Shown: positions 21,465 to 30,931 of the stretch, piece by piece
Layout of the letters: every line of letters starts with the position of its first letter
Numbering within the stretch: position 1 is the first letter of the stretch
From: Actinomycetota bacterium
GTDB lineage: Bacteria > Actinomycetota > Actinomycetes > Actinomycetales > Microbacteriaceae
Assembly (NCBI GenBank): GCA_009698805.1
Contig: WLPL01000003.1
Span: 1-49,346 of the forward strand
DNA length: 49,346 nt
Direction: 5' to 3'
Made by a program: the position numbers and the translations under genes
The notes under the pieces: generated by a model
What the model saw: the letters and a program-made list of their open reading frames with translations, nothing else
The model's database searches: none
Told to the model about the DNA's origin: nothing

Positions 21465-21913
21465 TGGCCCAATTCAAGCAAAAGCGCCGACGCAAACGAA
21501 GCGACAAGCGCGTTGCCAGAATCGTTGCGATTATTGTCGTCTTTGGCCTTATCGCAGCCCTGTTTATCGGGACCTTTGGCATTATTGGCGCACGGGCGTC
21601 CACGTTGACCTCCACTCCTTCGATCAACTGCGTTGCCGACATCGACGGCGACGGAGCACTGAACGGTGTCGACCCAGACATCGACGGCGACGGAATTATC
21701 AACGCCGAGGACGACGACATGGACGGCGACGGGATCTCCAATTTCAAAGACCAAGACCCGGCCGGAACCAACTGCACGGTTGAGGCGCCGCTACCGCAAA
21801 GGCCCAAGATCATCGATGATTCTTCGGCCTTGTATATAGGTCTAACTGTCGTAGGGATAGCCGTTGCGGCTCCCCTTGCCTTTTTCTACGCGAGATCGAA
21901 GAGGCGCAAGTGA
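21464..21913 (+). CDS. Small membrane protein: N-terminal TM, thrombospondin type 3-like DxDGDGxxN repeats, C-terminal TM
   Basis: GTG at 21464 overlaps the upstream TAG (TAGTG). VAQFKQKRRRKRSDKRVARIVAIIVVFGLIAALFIGTFGII...CVADIDGDGALNGVDPDIDGDGIINAEDDDMDGDGISNFKDQDPAGTNC...ALYIGLTVVGIAVAAPLAFFYARSKRRK. The track start at 21398 is upstream and less likely. Confidence 0.85.
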   Translation: MAQFKQKRRRKRSDKRVARIVAIIVVFGLIAALFIGTFGIIGARASTLTSTPSINCVADIDGDGALNGVDPDIDGDGIINAEDDDMDGDGISNFKDQDPAGTNCTVEAPLPQRPKIIDDSSALYIGLTVVGIAVAAPLAFFYARSKRRK

Positions 21914-22503
21914 AACATGTTCTGATAATCCACGGCTGGAGAAACTCCCGTGCGCAAGACCATTGGCAACGACACCTGGCTACCGCGTTGCGCAAAGCCG
22001 GCCACAACGTGCACTACCCCCAGCTTCCCGACACCGAAAGCCCGAATTTTGCAGACTGGGCTCAGGTTTTAATTGCCGAACTCGAGATGATTTCGGCGTC
22101 CAAGCGCGACGGCGAAGAAGTAGTTGTTTTGGTTCATTCGCTCGGCTGCTCAACCTGGTTGCGACTCGGGGTCGATGGGCTTTTGCCGATCGTGCCAGAT
22201 CGGTTGCTGCTGGTGGCCCCGCCCGACAGCTCGATGCTCGCCGATGTTTCCTCCTTCATTGTGGAGTCAACCGAATTGGTGAAAACTGCCTTGCACGCGA
22301 GCGCTAAGGACATAACTTTGCTCGGATCAGACGATGACCCGTGGATGCCTCGAGGAATTCAAGAAACCCATGGCAACGCGCTAGGCCTCGAGGCTCAGAT
22401 CTTTGAGGGTGCAAAACACCTGGCTCTCGGTGACGGGTTTGGCCACTGGCAAGGCGTAATCGACTGGGTTTTGGAGCCAACCGCAAACTTGCGCATTCGC
22501 TAG
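21910..22503 (+). CDS. Alpha/beta hydrolase, RBBP9/YdeN-like
   Basis: GTG start overlapping the previous TGA (GTGA). HVLIIHGWRNSRAQDHWQRHLATAL...VVLVHSLGCSTW nucleophile-elbow-like motif. Confidence 0.8.
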   Translation: MKHVLIIHGWRNSRAQDHWQRHLATALRKAGHNVHYPQLPDTESPNFADWAQVLIAELEMISASKRDGEEVVVLVHSLGCSTWLRLGVDGLLPIVPDRLLLVAPPDSSMLADVSSFIVESTELVKTALHASAKDITLLGSDDDPWMPRGIQETHGNALGLEAQIFEGAKHLALGDGFGHWQGVIDWVLEPTANLRIR

Positions 22504-22516
22504 TTAGGCTTGAGGA

Positions 22517-23803
22517 ATGAGAATCCTCCTTGTCGGCGCCGGCGGTGTTGGCGATGCAATCGCCAAGCTCGCAGCCGAGCGCGACTTTTATGAACTATTC
22601 GTTATCTCCGACTACGACGTGAGCCGAGCCGAGCGCACTCTCGAATGGATCGCCAACCGCAACGGTGATGAGGTCGCGTCCAAGTTTCTAGCCGTCAAAA
22701 TTGACGCCTCAAACGCGGCCGGTGTGGCAGCAACCGCTAAGGAACACGGCATCACGCACATCTTGAACGCGGTCGAACCAAAGTTTGTGCCAACGATTTT
22801 CTCTGGAGCCTTCACCGCGGGGGCTAACTACGTTGACATGGCAATGAGCCTTTCGGAGCCACACGAGACCGACCCGTTCCACCAGCCCGGCCTCAAGCTC
22901 GGCGACCAGCAGTACGCGCTGAACGAACAGTGGGAGCGAGCTGGACTTTTAGCTCTCGTGGGCATGGGTGTCGAACCTGGCCTTTCGAACGTCTTTGCAC
23001 GCTACGCGCAGGACCACCTGTTTTCAGAGATCGACGAAATTTCGGTCAAGGACGGCGGCAACCTGGTTGTTCGCGACGACGCCGGCAACGAAATTTTCGC
23101 TCCGTCATTTTCAATCTGGACCACCATCGAGGAATGCCTCAACCCGCCAATCATCTGGGAGGCCGGCCGCGGTTTTTACACCACCGAGCCATTCAGCGAG
23201 CCTGAGATCTTCGAGTTCCCCGAGGGCATCGGCGCAGTCGAGTGCGTAAACGTTGAGCACGAAGAAGTAACCATGCTCTCACGCACCATAAAGGCCAAGA
23301 AGATCGCCTTCAAGTACGGCCTCGGCCAGGAGTTCATCGGCATTCTGCAAACCCTGCACAAGCTCGGGCTCGACCAAACGAAGCCACACCGCGTTCGCTC
23401 GGCTCAGGGCCCGGTAGACGTAGCCCCGCGCGACATGGTGGCGGCGGTTTTGCCAGACCCGGCCACGATTGGCCCGCGCATGGAGGGTAAGACCTGTGCA
23501 GGTGTGCTCGTAACCGGCAAGGACTTCGAAGGCAAGCAGCGCGCGACATACATCTACAACGTTGCCGACAACGCCCTGACCATGGCAAAGTACGAGACTC
23601 AGGCAGTTGTTTGGCAGACCGCCTTCAACCCTCTGATCGCTCTCGAACTAATCGCCAAGGGCGTCTGGGAGGGCACGGGTGTAGTTGGCCCAGAAACCTT
23701 CGACTCGATTCCGTTCCTCGACCTGCTGGCCTCTTCGACCGGCTACAACGTGCCTTGGGTTGCCCAGGAGCGCATGCCGACCAGCCCGCTCAGGCACCCA
23801 TAG
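22517..23803 (+). CDS. Saccharopine dehydrogenase family protein
   Basis: N-terminal Rossmann MRILLVGAGGVGDAIAKLAAER; GMGVEPGLSNVFARYA. Confidence 0.85.
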   Translation: MRILLVGAGGVGDAIAKLAAERDFYELFVISDYDVSRAERTLEWIANRNGDEVASKFLAVKIDASNAAGVAATAKEHGITHILNAVEPKFVPTIFSGAFTAGANYVDMAMSLSEPHETDPFHQPGLKLGDQQYALNEQWERAGLLALVGMGVEPGLSNVFARYAQDHLFSEIDEISVKDGGNLVVRDDAGNEIFAPSFSIWTTIEECLNPPIIWEAGRGFYTTEPFSEPEIFEFPEGIGAVECVNVEHEEVTMLSRTIKAKKIAFKYGLGQEFIGILQTLHKLGLDQTKPHRVRSAQGPVDVAPRDMVAAVLPDPATIGPRMEGKTCAGVLVTGKDFEGKQRATYIYNVADNALTMAKYETQAVVWQTAFNPLIALELIAKGVWEGTGVVGPETFDSIPFLDLLASSTGYNVPWVAQERMPTSPLRHP

Positions 23804-23805
23804 TC

Positions 23806-25479
23806 ATGCACGATTACGATGTGGTGATCATCGGCTCCGGTTTCGGAGGCTCGGTCGCCGCGTTGCGCCTCACCGAAAAGGGTTACAAGGTCTGCGTCCT
23901 AGAAGCAGGTGCCAGATTCGCCGATGGCGACTTTGCGAAAAACTCCTGGGAGCTCAAGAAGTTTCTGTTCTTCCCGCGCATCGGCCTCAAAGGCATTCAG
24001 CGCATCGACCTGCTAAAAAACGTGATGGTGATGTCGGGCGCGGGGGTCGGTGGCGGCTCGCTCGTCTATGCCAACACGCTGTATCGCCCTCCCGTTCAGT
24101 TCTACAACACCGGTTCGTGGGCGGGCATCGCCGACTGGCAGCGCCTGCTAGACCCTTACTTCACCCAAGCCGAGAAGATGCTCGGGGTGGTCGTAAACCC
24201 GTTCTACAGCCCCAGCGACGACGCGCTTGAGCGGCTAGCGCAGCGCAGCGGCAAAGGCGAGACCTTCAGACTCACACCGGTCGGAGTGCACTTTGGTGAG
24301 GCGGGCAAGACCGTCAAGGACCCATTCTTTGGAGGCAAAGGCCCCGAGCGCACCGGCTGCATCAACTGCGGTGAGTGCATGACCGGGTGCCGACACGGAG
24401 CAAAGAACACCCTGGTCAAGAACTACCTCTACCTTGCCGAGAACGCCGGTGCCGAGGTGCGCGAACTGGCCACGGTCACCGACATCATCGACGGCGCAGA
24501 CGGCTTCACGGTGAAGACTCGAGGCACCTCGGGTGGCAAGCGCCGGTCGATCACGGCGAAACAGGTGATTGTGGCGGCGGGAGCCCTCGGCACCGCCAAG
24601 CTGCTACAGCGAGTCAAGTCAAACGGCAACCTGCAGGGTCTCAGCCCGATGCTCGGTCAACTCAGCCGAACCAACTCCGAGAGCCTGCTCGGTGTGGTTT
24701 CTCGAGACGACACCGTCGATTACTCGCTGGGCAGCGCTATTACGTCCTCGTATTTTCCCGACGAAAACACCCACATCGAATCGGTGCGCTACGGCAAGGG
24801 TTCAAACTTCATGGCGCTCATGGAGAGCGTGATGTCATCTGGCAAGAAGGGCCAAGCGCCAAACTTCGGGCTCCTGATCTGGAACACGCTGAAGAACCTG
24901 CATCGCCTACCCAAGTTCTACAACCTGCGTCACTGGTCGGAGCGCACTCTGATTCTGCTCGTCATGCAGAGCGCAGACAACTCGCTGAGCACCTTCATGA
25001 AGCGCGGGCTATTCGGCAAGAAGCTGACCAGCCGCCAAGGCCTCGGCAAACCGAACCCCGCTTGGGTCGAGGTCGGTCACGCGGCTGCACGTGATTTAGC
25101 CAAGGTCATGAATGGAACTCCTGGTGCGGTAATTACCGAACCGTTCGGAATACCGATGACGGCGCACTTTCTGGGCGGCTGTGTGATTGCGGATTCCCCA
25201 GAAAACGGAGTCGTCGACCCATACCTGCGTGCCTTTGGCGTTCCCGGGCTGCACATTCTCGACGGCTCGACGCTTTCTGCCAACCCTGGTGTAAACCCGT
25301 CGTTGAGCATCACTGCTCAGGCAGAGTGGGCATGTGCGCACTGGCCAAACAAGGGGGAGGGCGATGCCCGACCGGGTCTGGGCTTCAGATTCGCACCAAT
25401 TCGTGCCGTAGCGCCGAAACTACCTCTCGTGCCGGTCACTGCCCCAGCCGCGCTTAGAATCCCGCTCAGCCCTCTCTAA
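23806..25479 (+). CDS. GMC-family FAD oxidoreductase (cholesterol oxidase-like)
   Basis: ATG at 23806 gives MHDYDVVIIGSGFGGSVAALRLTEKGYKVCVLEAG; C-terminal HFLGGCVIADSPENGVVDPYLRAFGVPGLHILDGSTLSANPGVNPSLSITAQAE. Upstream part of the track ORF (from 23611) overlaps the previous CDS. Confidence 0.88.
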   Translation: MHDYDVVIIGSGFGGSVAALRLTEKGYKVCVLEAGARFADGDFAKNSWELKKFLFFPRIGLKGIQRIDLLKNVMVMSGAGVGGGSLVYANTLYRPPVQFYNTGSWAGIADWQRLLDPYFTQAEKMLGVVVNPFYSPSDDALERLAQRSGKGETFRLTPVGVHFGEAGKTVKDPFFGGKGPERTGCINCGECMTGCRHGAKNTLVKNYLYLAENAGAEVRELATVTDIIDGADGFTVKTRGTSGGKRRSITAKQVIVAAGALGTAKLLQRVKSNGNLQGLSPMLGQLSRTNSESLLGVVSRDDTVDYSLGSAITSSYFPDENTHIESVRYGKGSNFMALMESVMSSGKKGQAPNFGLLIWNTLKNLHRLPKFYNLRHWSERTLILLVMQSADNSLSTFMKRGLFGKKLTSRQGLGKPNPAWVEVGHAAARDLAKVMNGTPGAVITEPFGIPMTAHFLGGCVIADSPENGVVDPYLRAFGVPGLHILDGSTLSANPGVNPSLSITAQAEWACAHWPNKGEGDARPGLGFRFAPIRAVAPKLPLVPVTAPAALRIPLSPL

Positions 25480-26344
25480 AGCGCTGTTCGATGCGTTGGC
25501 CAACCAGGCTCGCGCCGATGATCAAGACCGCACCTAGAATTCCGATTGGCCCGAGTAGTTCGCCGCCAAAGAGTGACGCAATCACAACCGCCCAGACCGG
25601 TTCGGTGCTCAGCAGCAGAGACGCTCTAGAGGCCGAGGTTTTGCGAATCGCCCAAAGTTGTGTGCCAAAGGCAAAGATGGTGCAAAACAGAATCAAAAAG
25701 AAAGTGGCCTGCCACTGAGCCAGGGCAAATGTCTGCACGGCCGAGATTGTTCCCTGAACATCGATCACCAGATAGATGAGACCGCAAACCAGCATCTGCA
25801 GCGAAATCGCGTTGAACGAAGAAACCTTGCGCCCAACCGTGAACCGCCCCTGAGCGGTCACGTGAAAGGTGCGAATCAAGGCGGCAAGAAGCATGAGCCC
25901 GTCGCCGTAGTTTGGCGCCTTGAAGCCGTTTCCAGAAACCAGAAGCAAAACACCGACCAGCGAAACCGTGACAGCGATGAAGTAGTTACGCGGCAACCAC
26001 TTTCTCTTCCATGCGCTCTCGAGAATCGGGGTGAATACGATCGTGAGGCTGATTAGCAACCCCGCGTTGGTGGCCGAAGTCTCTTTTAGCCCGTAGGTTT
26101 CGACCAGCATGATTGATGCCTGGGTGACTCCGAAAAGCGTGCCCAAAACCACGTCTGCGCGACTAAACGGCTCGCGCTTGATCAGCCAAACCAGCATCAT
26201 GATCAAACCGGCGGTGACGAACCGAATCGACAGCATCGCCGGAACCGAGGCAAAAGGCGTAATCGACTTGGCAACCAGATAGCTAGCTCCCCAGAAAACC
26301 GCCACCGCGAGCAGCGCGAGGTCAACCGAATACTTGCGAATCAA
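25466..26344 (-). CDS. EamA/DMT-family transporter
   Basis: MIRKYSVDLALLAVAVFWGASYLVAKSITP..., multiple hydrophobic helices. Confidence 0.85.
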   Translation of the reverse strand: MIRKYSVDLALLAVAVFWGASYLVAKSITPFASVPAMLSIRFVTAGLIMMLVWLIKREPFSRADVVLGTLFGVTQASIMLVETYGLKETSATNAGLLISLTIVFTPILESAWKRKWLPRNYFIAVTVSLVGVLLLVSGNGFKAPNYGDGLMLLAALIRTFHVTAQGRFTVGRKVSSFNAISLQMLVCGLIYLVIDVQGTISAVQTFALAQWQATFFLILFCTIFAFGTQLWAIRKTSASRASLLLSTEPVWAVVIASLFGGELLGPIGILGAVLIIGASLVGQRIEQRFREG

Positions 26345-27243
26345 CTTCTAAACAACTTCTTGAAGCGCCCCTGAGCCACGGCGGCTCCGAAGATGATGAC
26401 AGCACCACCGACCGGCTCGTACCAAGAAACGCTTTCGTGCCGAATGATCACTCCAAGTGCCACGGCGACCACGGGGGTGGCTAGCGTAACCGAAGACGCA
26501 ATCGCCGAACCCGCTGACTTCAGGACGTTGTAATAAGAGACGTAGGCGATTGCGCTGCCAAAAATACCCAAGGCAAGCATCGAAAGTATCACCCAGATGT
26601 CGATCGCGCCAATCACCTTTTCGGGAGCCGCAAATAGATAAAACGGCAGAACCATGATCGCGCCACCGGCCACTTGACCAAAGGCTCCCACCTCGTTCGG
26701 CAGCTTCTTCGGCTCGATGTAGCGCCGAACGTATGGCCCACCAAAGCCGTAGCAAATGGTCGCCACGAACAGAGCGATAATGGCCAACGGGTCGTTCTCG
26801 CCAAAGCCCTGCCAAGCACCGATCAACACTGCCGACCCGAGAATGCCGATACCCAAACCGAACCACTGGGCGCGAGTGATCTTTTCGCTCCTGAAAGCAA
26901 TCAAGATTGCTAGGACGGTTGCCACTGGCGTCGTTGAATTCACGATGCCAGCCAAAGCCGAAGTCACGTGGGTTTCGGCATATGCGAACAGTGTGAACGG
27001 AATCGCGCTCATGAAGGCGCCGCCGACCAAGAATTTCTTCCAGGTGTCGAGGTCTGTGGGGATCTTGTAACCCTTGACCTTGATGATCACAAAGAGGGTG
27101 ACCGTGCCGATGAAGAGCCTGATGAACGCCACACCAAAAGCCGGTAGTGCCGTTGCGGAGACGGCGATGAAGAGAAAGGAGGCACCCCAGATTAGGGCTG
27201 CAGAGATGTAGCTGACTACCCAATTGCGACTTTGCTGTGGCAT
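26341..27243 (-). CDS. EamA/DMT-family transporter
   Basis: Likely ATG at 27241-27243 (MPQQSRNWVVSYISAALIWGASFLFIAVSATALPAFGVAFIRL); track start at 27396 adds non-family sequence. Confidence 0.85.
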   Translation of the reverse strand: MPQQSRNWVVSYISAALIWGASFLFIAVSATALPAFGVAFIRLFIGTVTLFVIIKVKGYKIPTDLDTWKKFLVGGAFMSAIPFTLFAYAETHVTSALAGIVNSTTPVATVLAILIAFRSEKITRAQWFGLGIGILGSAVLIGAWQGFGENDPLAIIALFVATICYGFGGPYVRRYIEPKKLPNEVGAFGQVAGGAIMVLPFYLFAAPEKVIGAIDIWVILSMLALGIFGSAIAYVSYYNVLKSAGSAIASSVTLATPVVAVALGVIIRHESVSWYEPVGGAVIIFGAAVAQGRFKKLFRS

Positions 27244-27319
27244 GAACCTAAGTCTAGGCTTTCTCGCTAACCGGTATTTTCGTTCGCAAGGAATAGGATT
27301 TTCGCAGGGAAGGAACCCA

Positions 27320-28096
27320 ATGTCGAGTCTCTTAATTGCCACACTAGTTTGTGCCGGTGTTTGCTTCGTAACCTGGCTAACCTCTGTAATCACCAAGGAA
27401 TACTCCTGGGTCGACCGCCTCTGGTCGGTTGTGCCAGCCGTTTACCTCTGGATCTTCGCCATCGGTAGCAATCTGGATCAACGCCACGTTCTGATGGCAG
27501 TGGTCGCAACCCTCTGGGCCGCCCGCCTAACCTTCAACTTCGCTCGCAAGGGCGGCTATGCCAAGGGCGGCGAGGACTATCGATGGGCAATCCTGCGCGA
27601 AAAGATGAGCCCTGCGCTCTACCAAATCTTCAACATCTTCTTCATCGTCCTGTTTCAAAATTTCTTACTCCTAGGCATCACCGTCCCAGCGTTCTTTGCG
27701 CCGGCCGCCTCAAACTCCACCGACTGGGCCTGGGCCGCCCTGTTCCTGGGCTTTCTGGCCTTTGAAACGATTGCCGACCAACAGCAGTGGAATTTTCACC
27801 AGGCTAAGAAGGCCGGCAAAGCCAAGGGATTCCTAGACAAAGGGCTCTTCTCGGTTAGCCGCCACCCAAACTTTTTCGCCGAGCAAGCGCAGTGGTGGGT
27901 GCTCTATTTCTGGAGCGCGATAGCCCTCGGCGAGCTCTGGCACTGGTCGATCGTCGGAGCTGTCGTATTGAGTGCCCTATTCGCCGGTAGTCTGCGTTTC
28001 ACCGAGCAAATCTCAACAGGCAAGTATCCAGAATACAAGAAGTACCAAGAGCGAGTCAGCGCGCTGATTCCCTGGTTCCCGCGCAAGAAAAGTTAG
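27320..28096 (+). CDS. DUF1295 / steroid 5-alpha-reductase-like membrane protein
   Basis: MSSLLIATLVCAGVCFVTWLTSVITKEYSWVDRLWSVVPAVYLW...FSVSRHPNFFAEQAQWWVLYFWS. Confidence 0.85.
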   Translation: MSSLLIATLVCAGVCFVTWLTSVITKEYSWVDRLWSVVPAVYLWIFAIGSNLDQRHVLMAVVATLWAARLTFNFARKGGYAKGGEDYRWAILREKMSPALYQIFNIFFIVLFQNFLLLGITVPAFFAPAASNSTDWAWAALFLGFLAFETIADQQQWNFHQAKKAGKAKGFLDKGLFSVSRHPNFFAEQAQWWVLYFWSAIALGELWHWSIVGAVVLSALFAGSLRFTEQISTGKYPEYKKYQERVSALIPWFPRKKS

Positions 28097-29202
28097 CAGT
28101 GCGCGGTGACGGCTTTGCCCTTCACCGCGGTAACGCATACGCTGCCGGCAACACCCTGGTACTTGGCAGTTAGCTTCACCCCGGTTTTTAGCGCGACAGT
28201 AGAAAGCTTCAGCGTCTTTGCGGCACTCTTCAGTTGCGTAACCGTTAGCGCCTTTCGAGTGGCCTTCGCCAAAGCCGTCGCTTTGGTTGCCAGCGACTTA
28301 GCCTTAGCAGCCAAGGACTTCTCGGCTGCGATCTTTCGACCCATTGTGACCAGTGAACTCAGTGCCACGCTTTGAGTCTTATCGACGGCAGCAAATTCGA
28401 TTGACGCCGGAGTCGACAATTCGGTGACAATGTTCACAGTGATATCGACTACGACTGCCCTAAGAGTTTGCGAAACGAAGACGTGGCTTTCATTGAAGGT
28501 AGTTGTAACAACCCATTCATACGGTGGCGTTTGGCCAGTTGCGGGGCTTGAGGCAGTGAACACGTAGTCGGTGCTCGAAGGGTTGTCAGCGTTCGCTTGC
28601 GGCTCTACGGTGCTGAACAACAAGCCGGCGACATTGCTTAGCGAATCAGTCGAAAAACCTTCGGTAAGGCGTGCCAATGGGTCTAGTTGGGCAGCCGAAT
28701 AAACCCAAGCTGGTTTGTATTTCGTGAATGGGTTAGGAACCGCGGTTGTTGGCATAGCCAATACAGTTGCCGTCGACTTGTTGAGGCGAGCGATAGCCGC
28801 GTCGTAGTTGATTACCCCAGTTGTCGTGGACGCGATGCTAACCGGACCGTAAAAGAGAGTGCCATCGAACGTGCCAATCAGGGGTGTCCCGACGGTTTCT
28901 CCGGCATTGGTGTTCGAAATTTTCGCCTGACTTTTGGTCTTCGAACTCTTTAGTTCCAGAATCGAGCCGGAGGCCGGAGTTCCACTGATGTCCATGCTCG
29001 AAGTGGTCGTTATCTGCACAGCGCCCGCGTTGCTCATGAAGATCGCGGTCGCGCTGGCTTCATCGCTCAGCAGCTGGTAACCGGGGCTTGACTGGAACTC
29101 TGAGAGAGTGAGGCTTTCGCCGCTGGCTTTTGCGGCAAAAGAACCAGAAAACACAAGTGCGAACGATGCAACCACGCCTATAACTGCTCGAAAAAGCTTC
29201 AA
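28093..29202 (-). CDS. Secreted hypothetical protein with signal peptide
   Basis: MKLFRAVIGVVASFALVFSGSFAAKASGESL signal peptide; no family recognised. Confidence 0.75.
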   Translation of the reverse strand: MKLFRAVIGVVASFALVFSGSFAAKASGESLTLSEFQSSPGYQLLSDEASATAIFMSNAGAVQITTTSSMDISGTPASGSILELKSSKTKSQAKISNTNAGETVGTPLIGTFDGTLFYGPVSIASTTTGVINYDAAIARLNKSTATVLAMPTTAVPNPFTKYKPAWVYSAAQLDPLARLTEGFSTDSLSNVAGLLFSTVEPQANADNPSSTDYVFTASSPATGQTPPYEWVVTTTFNESHVFVSQTLRAVVVDITVNIVTELSTPASIEFAAVDKTQSVALSSLVTMGRKIAAEKSLAAKAKSLATKATALAKATRKALTVTQLKSAAKTLKLSTVALKTGVKLTAKYQGVAGSVCVTAVKGKAVTAHC

Positions 29203-29260
29203 AATTCAGTCTCCATGCTCTTTGACGTCAGGTTACCGCAGATTCGCGTAACCTGCTTGT

Positions 29261-29704
29261 ATGAGTGATTTGAACGAAGTAGGCGAGCGCGACGGTTGGC
29301 GTTGCTGGCTATGCGACCAGCCAGTTGACCCCGATGCATCGGTGAACTCCGACCTGGGGCCAAGCACCGACAGCTATGCCGCTTCGAAAGCCAAAAAGGG
29401 CGCTAAGACCGTAGAGCGTCTGGCTCACCGCCAGTGCAACACCATGAAGGGCAAGGTTTCGCCCGTCGTCGCCTGGTCACCAGAGCTTTTTGTCGTAGAC
29501 CCATCGCCAATCTTCGAAGCAGTCGAGCGTTTGGAGCGAAAGGGTGGTCGCGAAATCGTGGCTCGCTGCCCTGGCCAGCGTGAAGCCGATGAGGCAGCCA
29601 CTTGGCTGTTAGATCGACTAACCAGACTCGCTCCTGGAGTGGGTTTTGACGTCGAAATCAAGTCTGGTGGCGGGCAGTTCATGCTCGCTCTAAAGTCTGC
29701 ATAG
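29261..29704 (+). CDS. HNH-nuclease-like protein
   Basis: RDGWRCWLCDQPVD...RLAHRQCNTMKG zinc/HNH-like arrangement. Confidence 0.65.
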   Translation: MSDLNEVGERDGWRCWLCDQPVDPDASVNSDLGPSTDSYAASKAKKGAKTVERLAHRQCNTMKGKVSPVVAWSPELFVVDPSPIFEAVERLERKGGREIVARCPGQREADEAATWLLDRLTRLAPGVGFDVEIKSGGGQFMLALKSA

Positions 29705-29740
29705 GCGCTGTCTCCGAAACGCCTCCGAGGCGTGCTCGGG

Positions 29741-30202
29741 CTAGTACTTACCCTTGATCACAAAGTAAGAACCGCGAATCTCGCCGGCAAGTTTCGACTT
29801 CTGCCGAACGAACTTGAACTTCGACGCCAATTCGATTGGGATCTCCATGCCCATCGACAGTTTGAAGCCCACAGCTCGCTTGCCGCCGTCTTCGAGGGCG
29901 TAGAGCACGTTGACCGCAAGCCCGCTCTCGTAGAACACGTAGGTCCAGCGGACGCCTTCGATGAGCATGTCGGTGACCTCTAGAGGGTTCGAAGCAAAGT
30001 GGATGTCACGCTCGGCGAGAACCCGGTTCACGTAGCCAACAAGTTCAGGCTTGGCGCTCGCCGGATCGGTGATGAAGTCGACGTTGTATTTGTTCTTGAA
30101 ATAGCGAGCCTCATTGGCTCGAAGGCCGGCCAGCGCTTCCACATGTGAGGCTGACTCGAGTCCTTGGTTTGAAACATTCACGAAATCCACGAGATAGGGC
30201 AT
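29741..30202 (-). CDS. Hypothetical protein
   Basis: 153 aa ORF between convergently and divergently oriented neighbours; no family recognised. Confidence 0.65.
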   Translation of the reverse strand: MPYLVDFVNVSNQGLESASHVEALAGLRANEARYFKNKYNVDFITDPASAKPELVGYVNRVLAERDIHFASNPLEVTDMLIEGVRWTYVFYESGLAVNVLYALEDGGKRAVGFKLSMGMEIPIELASKFKFVRQKSKLAGEIRGSYFVIKGKY

Positions 30203-30260
30203 CGGGCAAGCCTAGCAATTTTTGTTAGAGTGGCATCCCTTGAAGGAGGGTTATTAGACA

Positions 30261-30518
30261 ATGGAATGGCTCAAAAAGATTCTGTCCAATCTTCCTCACC
30301 CGTTGCGCTGGGTTTTGACCATGGTGGTTGGCACGGTGATGCTAGTCGCCGGTGTAATCATGATGATCACGCCAGGTCCGGGTCTACTTTTCATCTTCTT
30401 CGGGTTATCAATTCTCGCCCTCGAACTCGAGTGGGCTCGAGAGCTCAACAAGCAGGGGACTCAAGGTCTAGAGCGACTCATCGCCAAGGCAAAGTCGATA
30501 CTCAAGCGCAAAAGCTAG
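30261..30518 (+). CDS. PGPGW-type putative transmembrane protein
   Basis: LRWVLTMVVGTVMLVAGVIMMITPGPGLLFIFFGLSILALELEWARELN. Confidence 0.8.
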   Translation: MEWLKKILSNLPHPLRWVLTMVVGTVMLVAGVIMMITPGPGLLFIFFGLSILALELEWARELNKQGTQGLERLIAKAKSILKRKS

Positions 30519-30660
30519 TCACTAGCCAAAAACCACCCAACTTGTTGGTTTGCGCCCTTTTTGGCAAAATGTGCAGCTGCAAATATATGTCGATACATTC
30601 CACAACTTCGCTAAATCCGCCGTTAGTATTTTCCAGAACACTCGAAAAGAAGGGGAAACT

Positions 30661-30885
30661 ATGTCACAAACCAACGGAACCAATGCACCAAAGAGTTACG
30701 TAACCGCTATCCTGCTTTCATTCTTCCTTGGAGGTCTAGGAGTAGACCGCTTCTACCTTGGCTACACTGGCCTCGGTGTTGCAAAGCTTCTTACCCTTGG
30801 TGGTCTGGGACTCTGGTCTCTCATCGACTTGATCATGATCATCATGCGCAAGGTCAATGCAGCAGATGGATCAGCACTGGTTTAA
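30661..30885 (+). CDS. TM2 domain-containing protein
   Basis: ATG at 30661 after aaggggaaact. [45 protein letters not shown]. Confidence 0.9.
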   Translation: MSQTNGTNAPKSYVTAILLSFFLGGLGVDRFYLGYTGLGVAKLLTLGGLGLWSLIDLIMIIMRKVNAADGSALV

Positions 30886-30899
30886 CAGCTCTAACTAAA

Positions 30900-30929
30900 G
30901 AACCCAGCCTTAGGGCTGGGTTCTTTTTT
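30900..30929 (+). terminator. Rho-independent terminator downstream of the TM2 gene
   Basis: GAACCCAGCC-TTAG-GGCTGGGTTC followed by TTTTTT. Confidence 0.92.
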
Positions 30930-30931
30930 GA

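Noticed and set aside
23611-23805. N-terminal extension of the GMC oxidoreductase ORF
   Set aside because: It lies inside the saccharopine-dehydrogenase-like CDS in another frame; the Rossmann motif begins right after ATG 23806.
29261-29704. HNH-like gene as a homing or mobile endonuclease
   Set aside because: Single small ORF, no intron/intein or repeat context; more likely an ordinary chromosomal HNH-fold protein.
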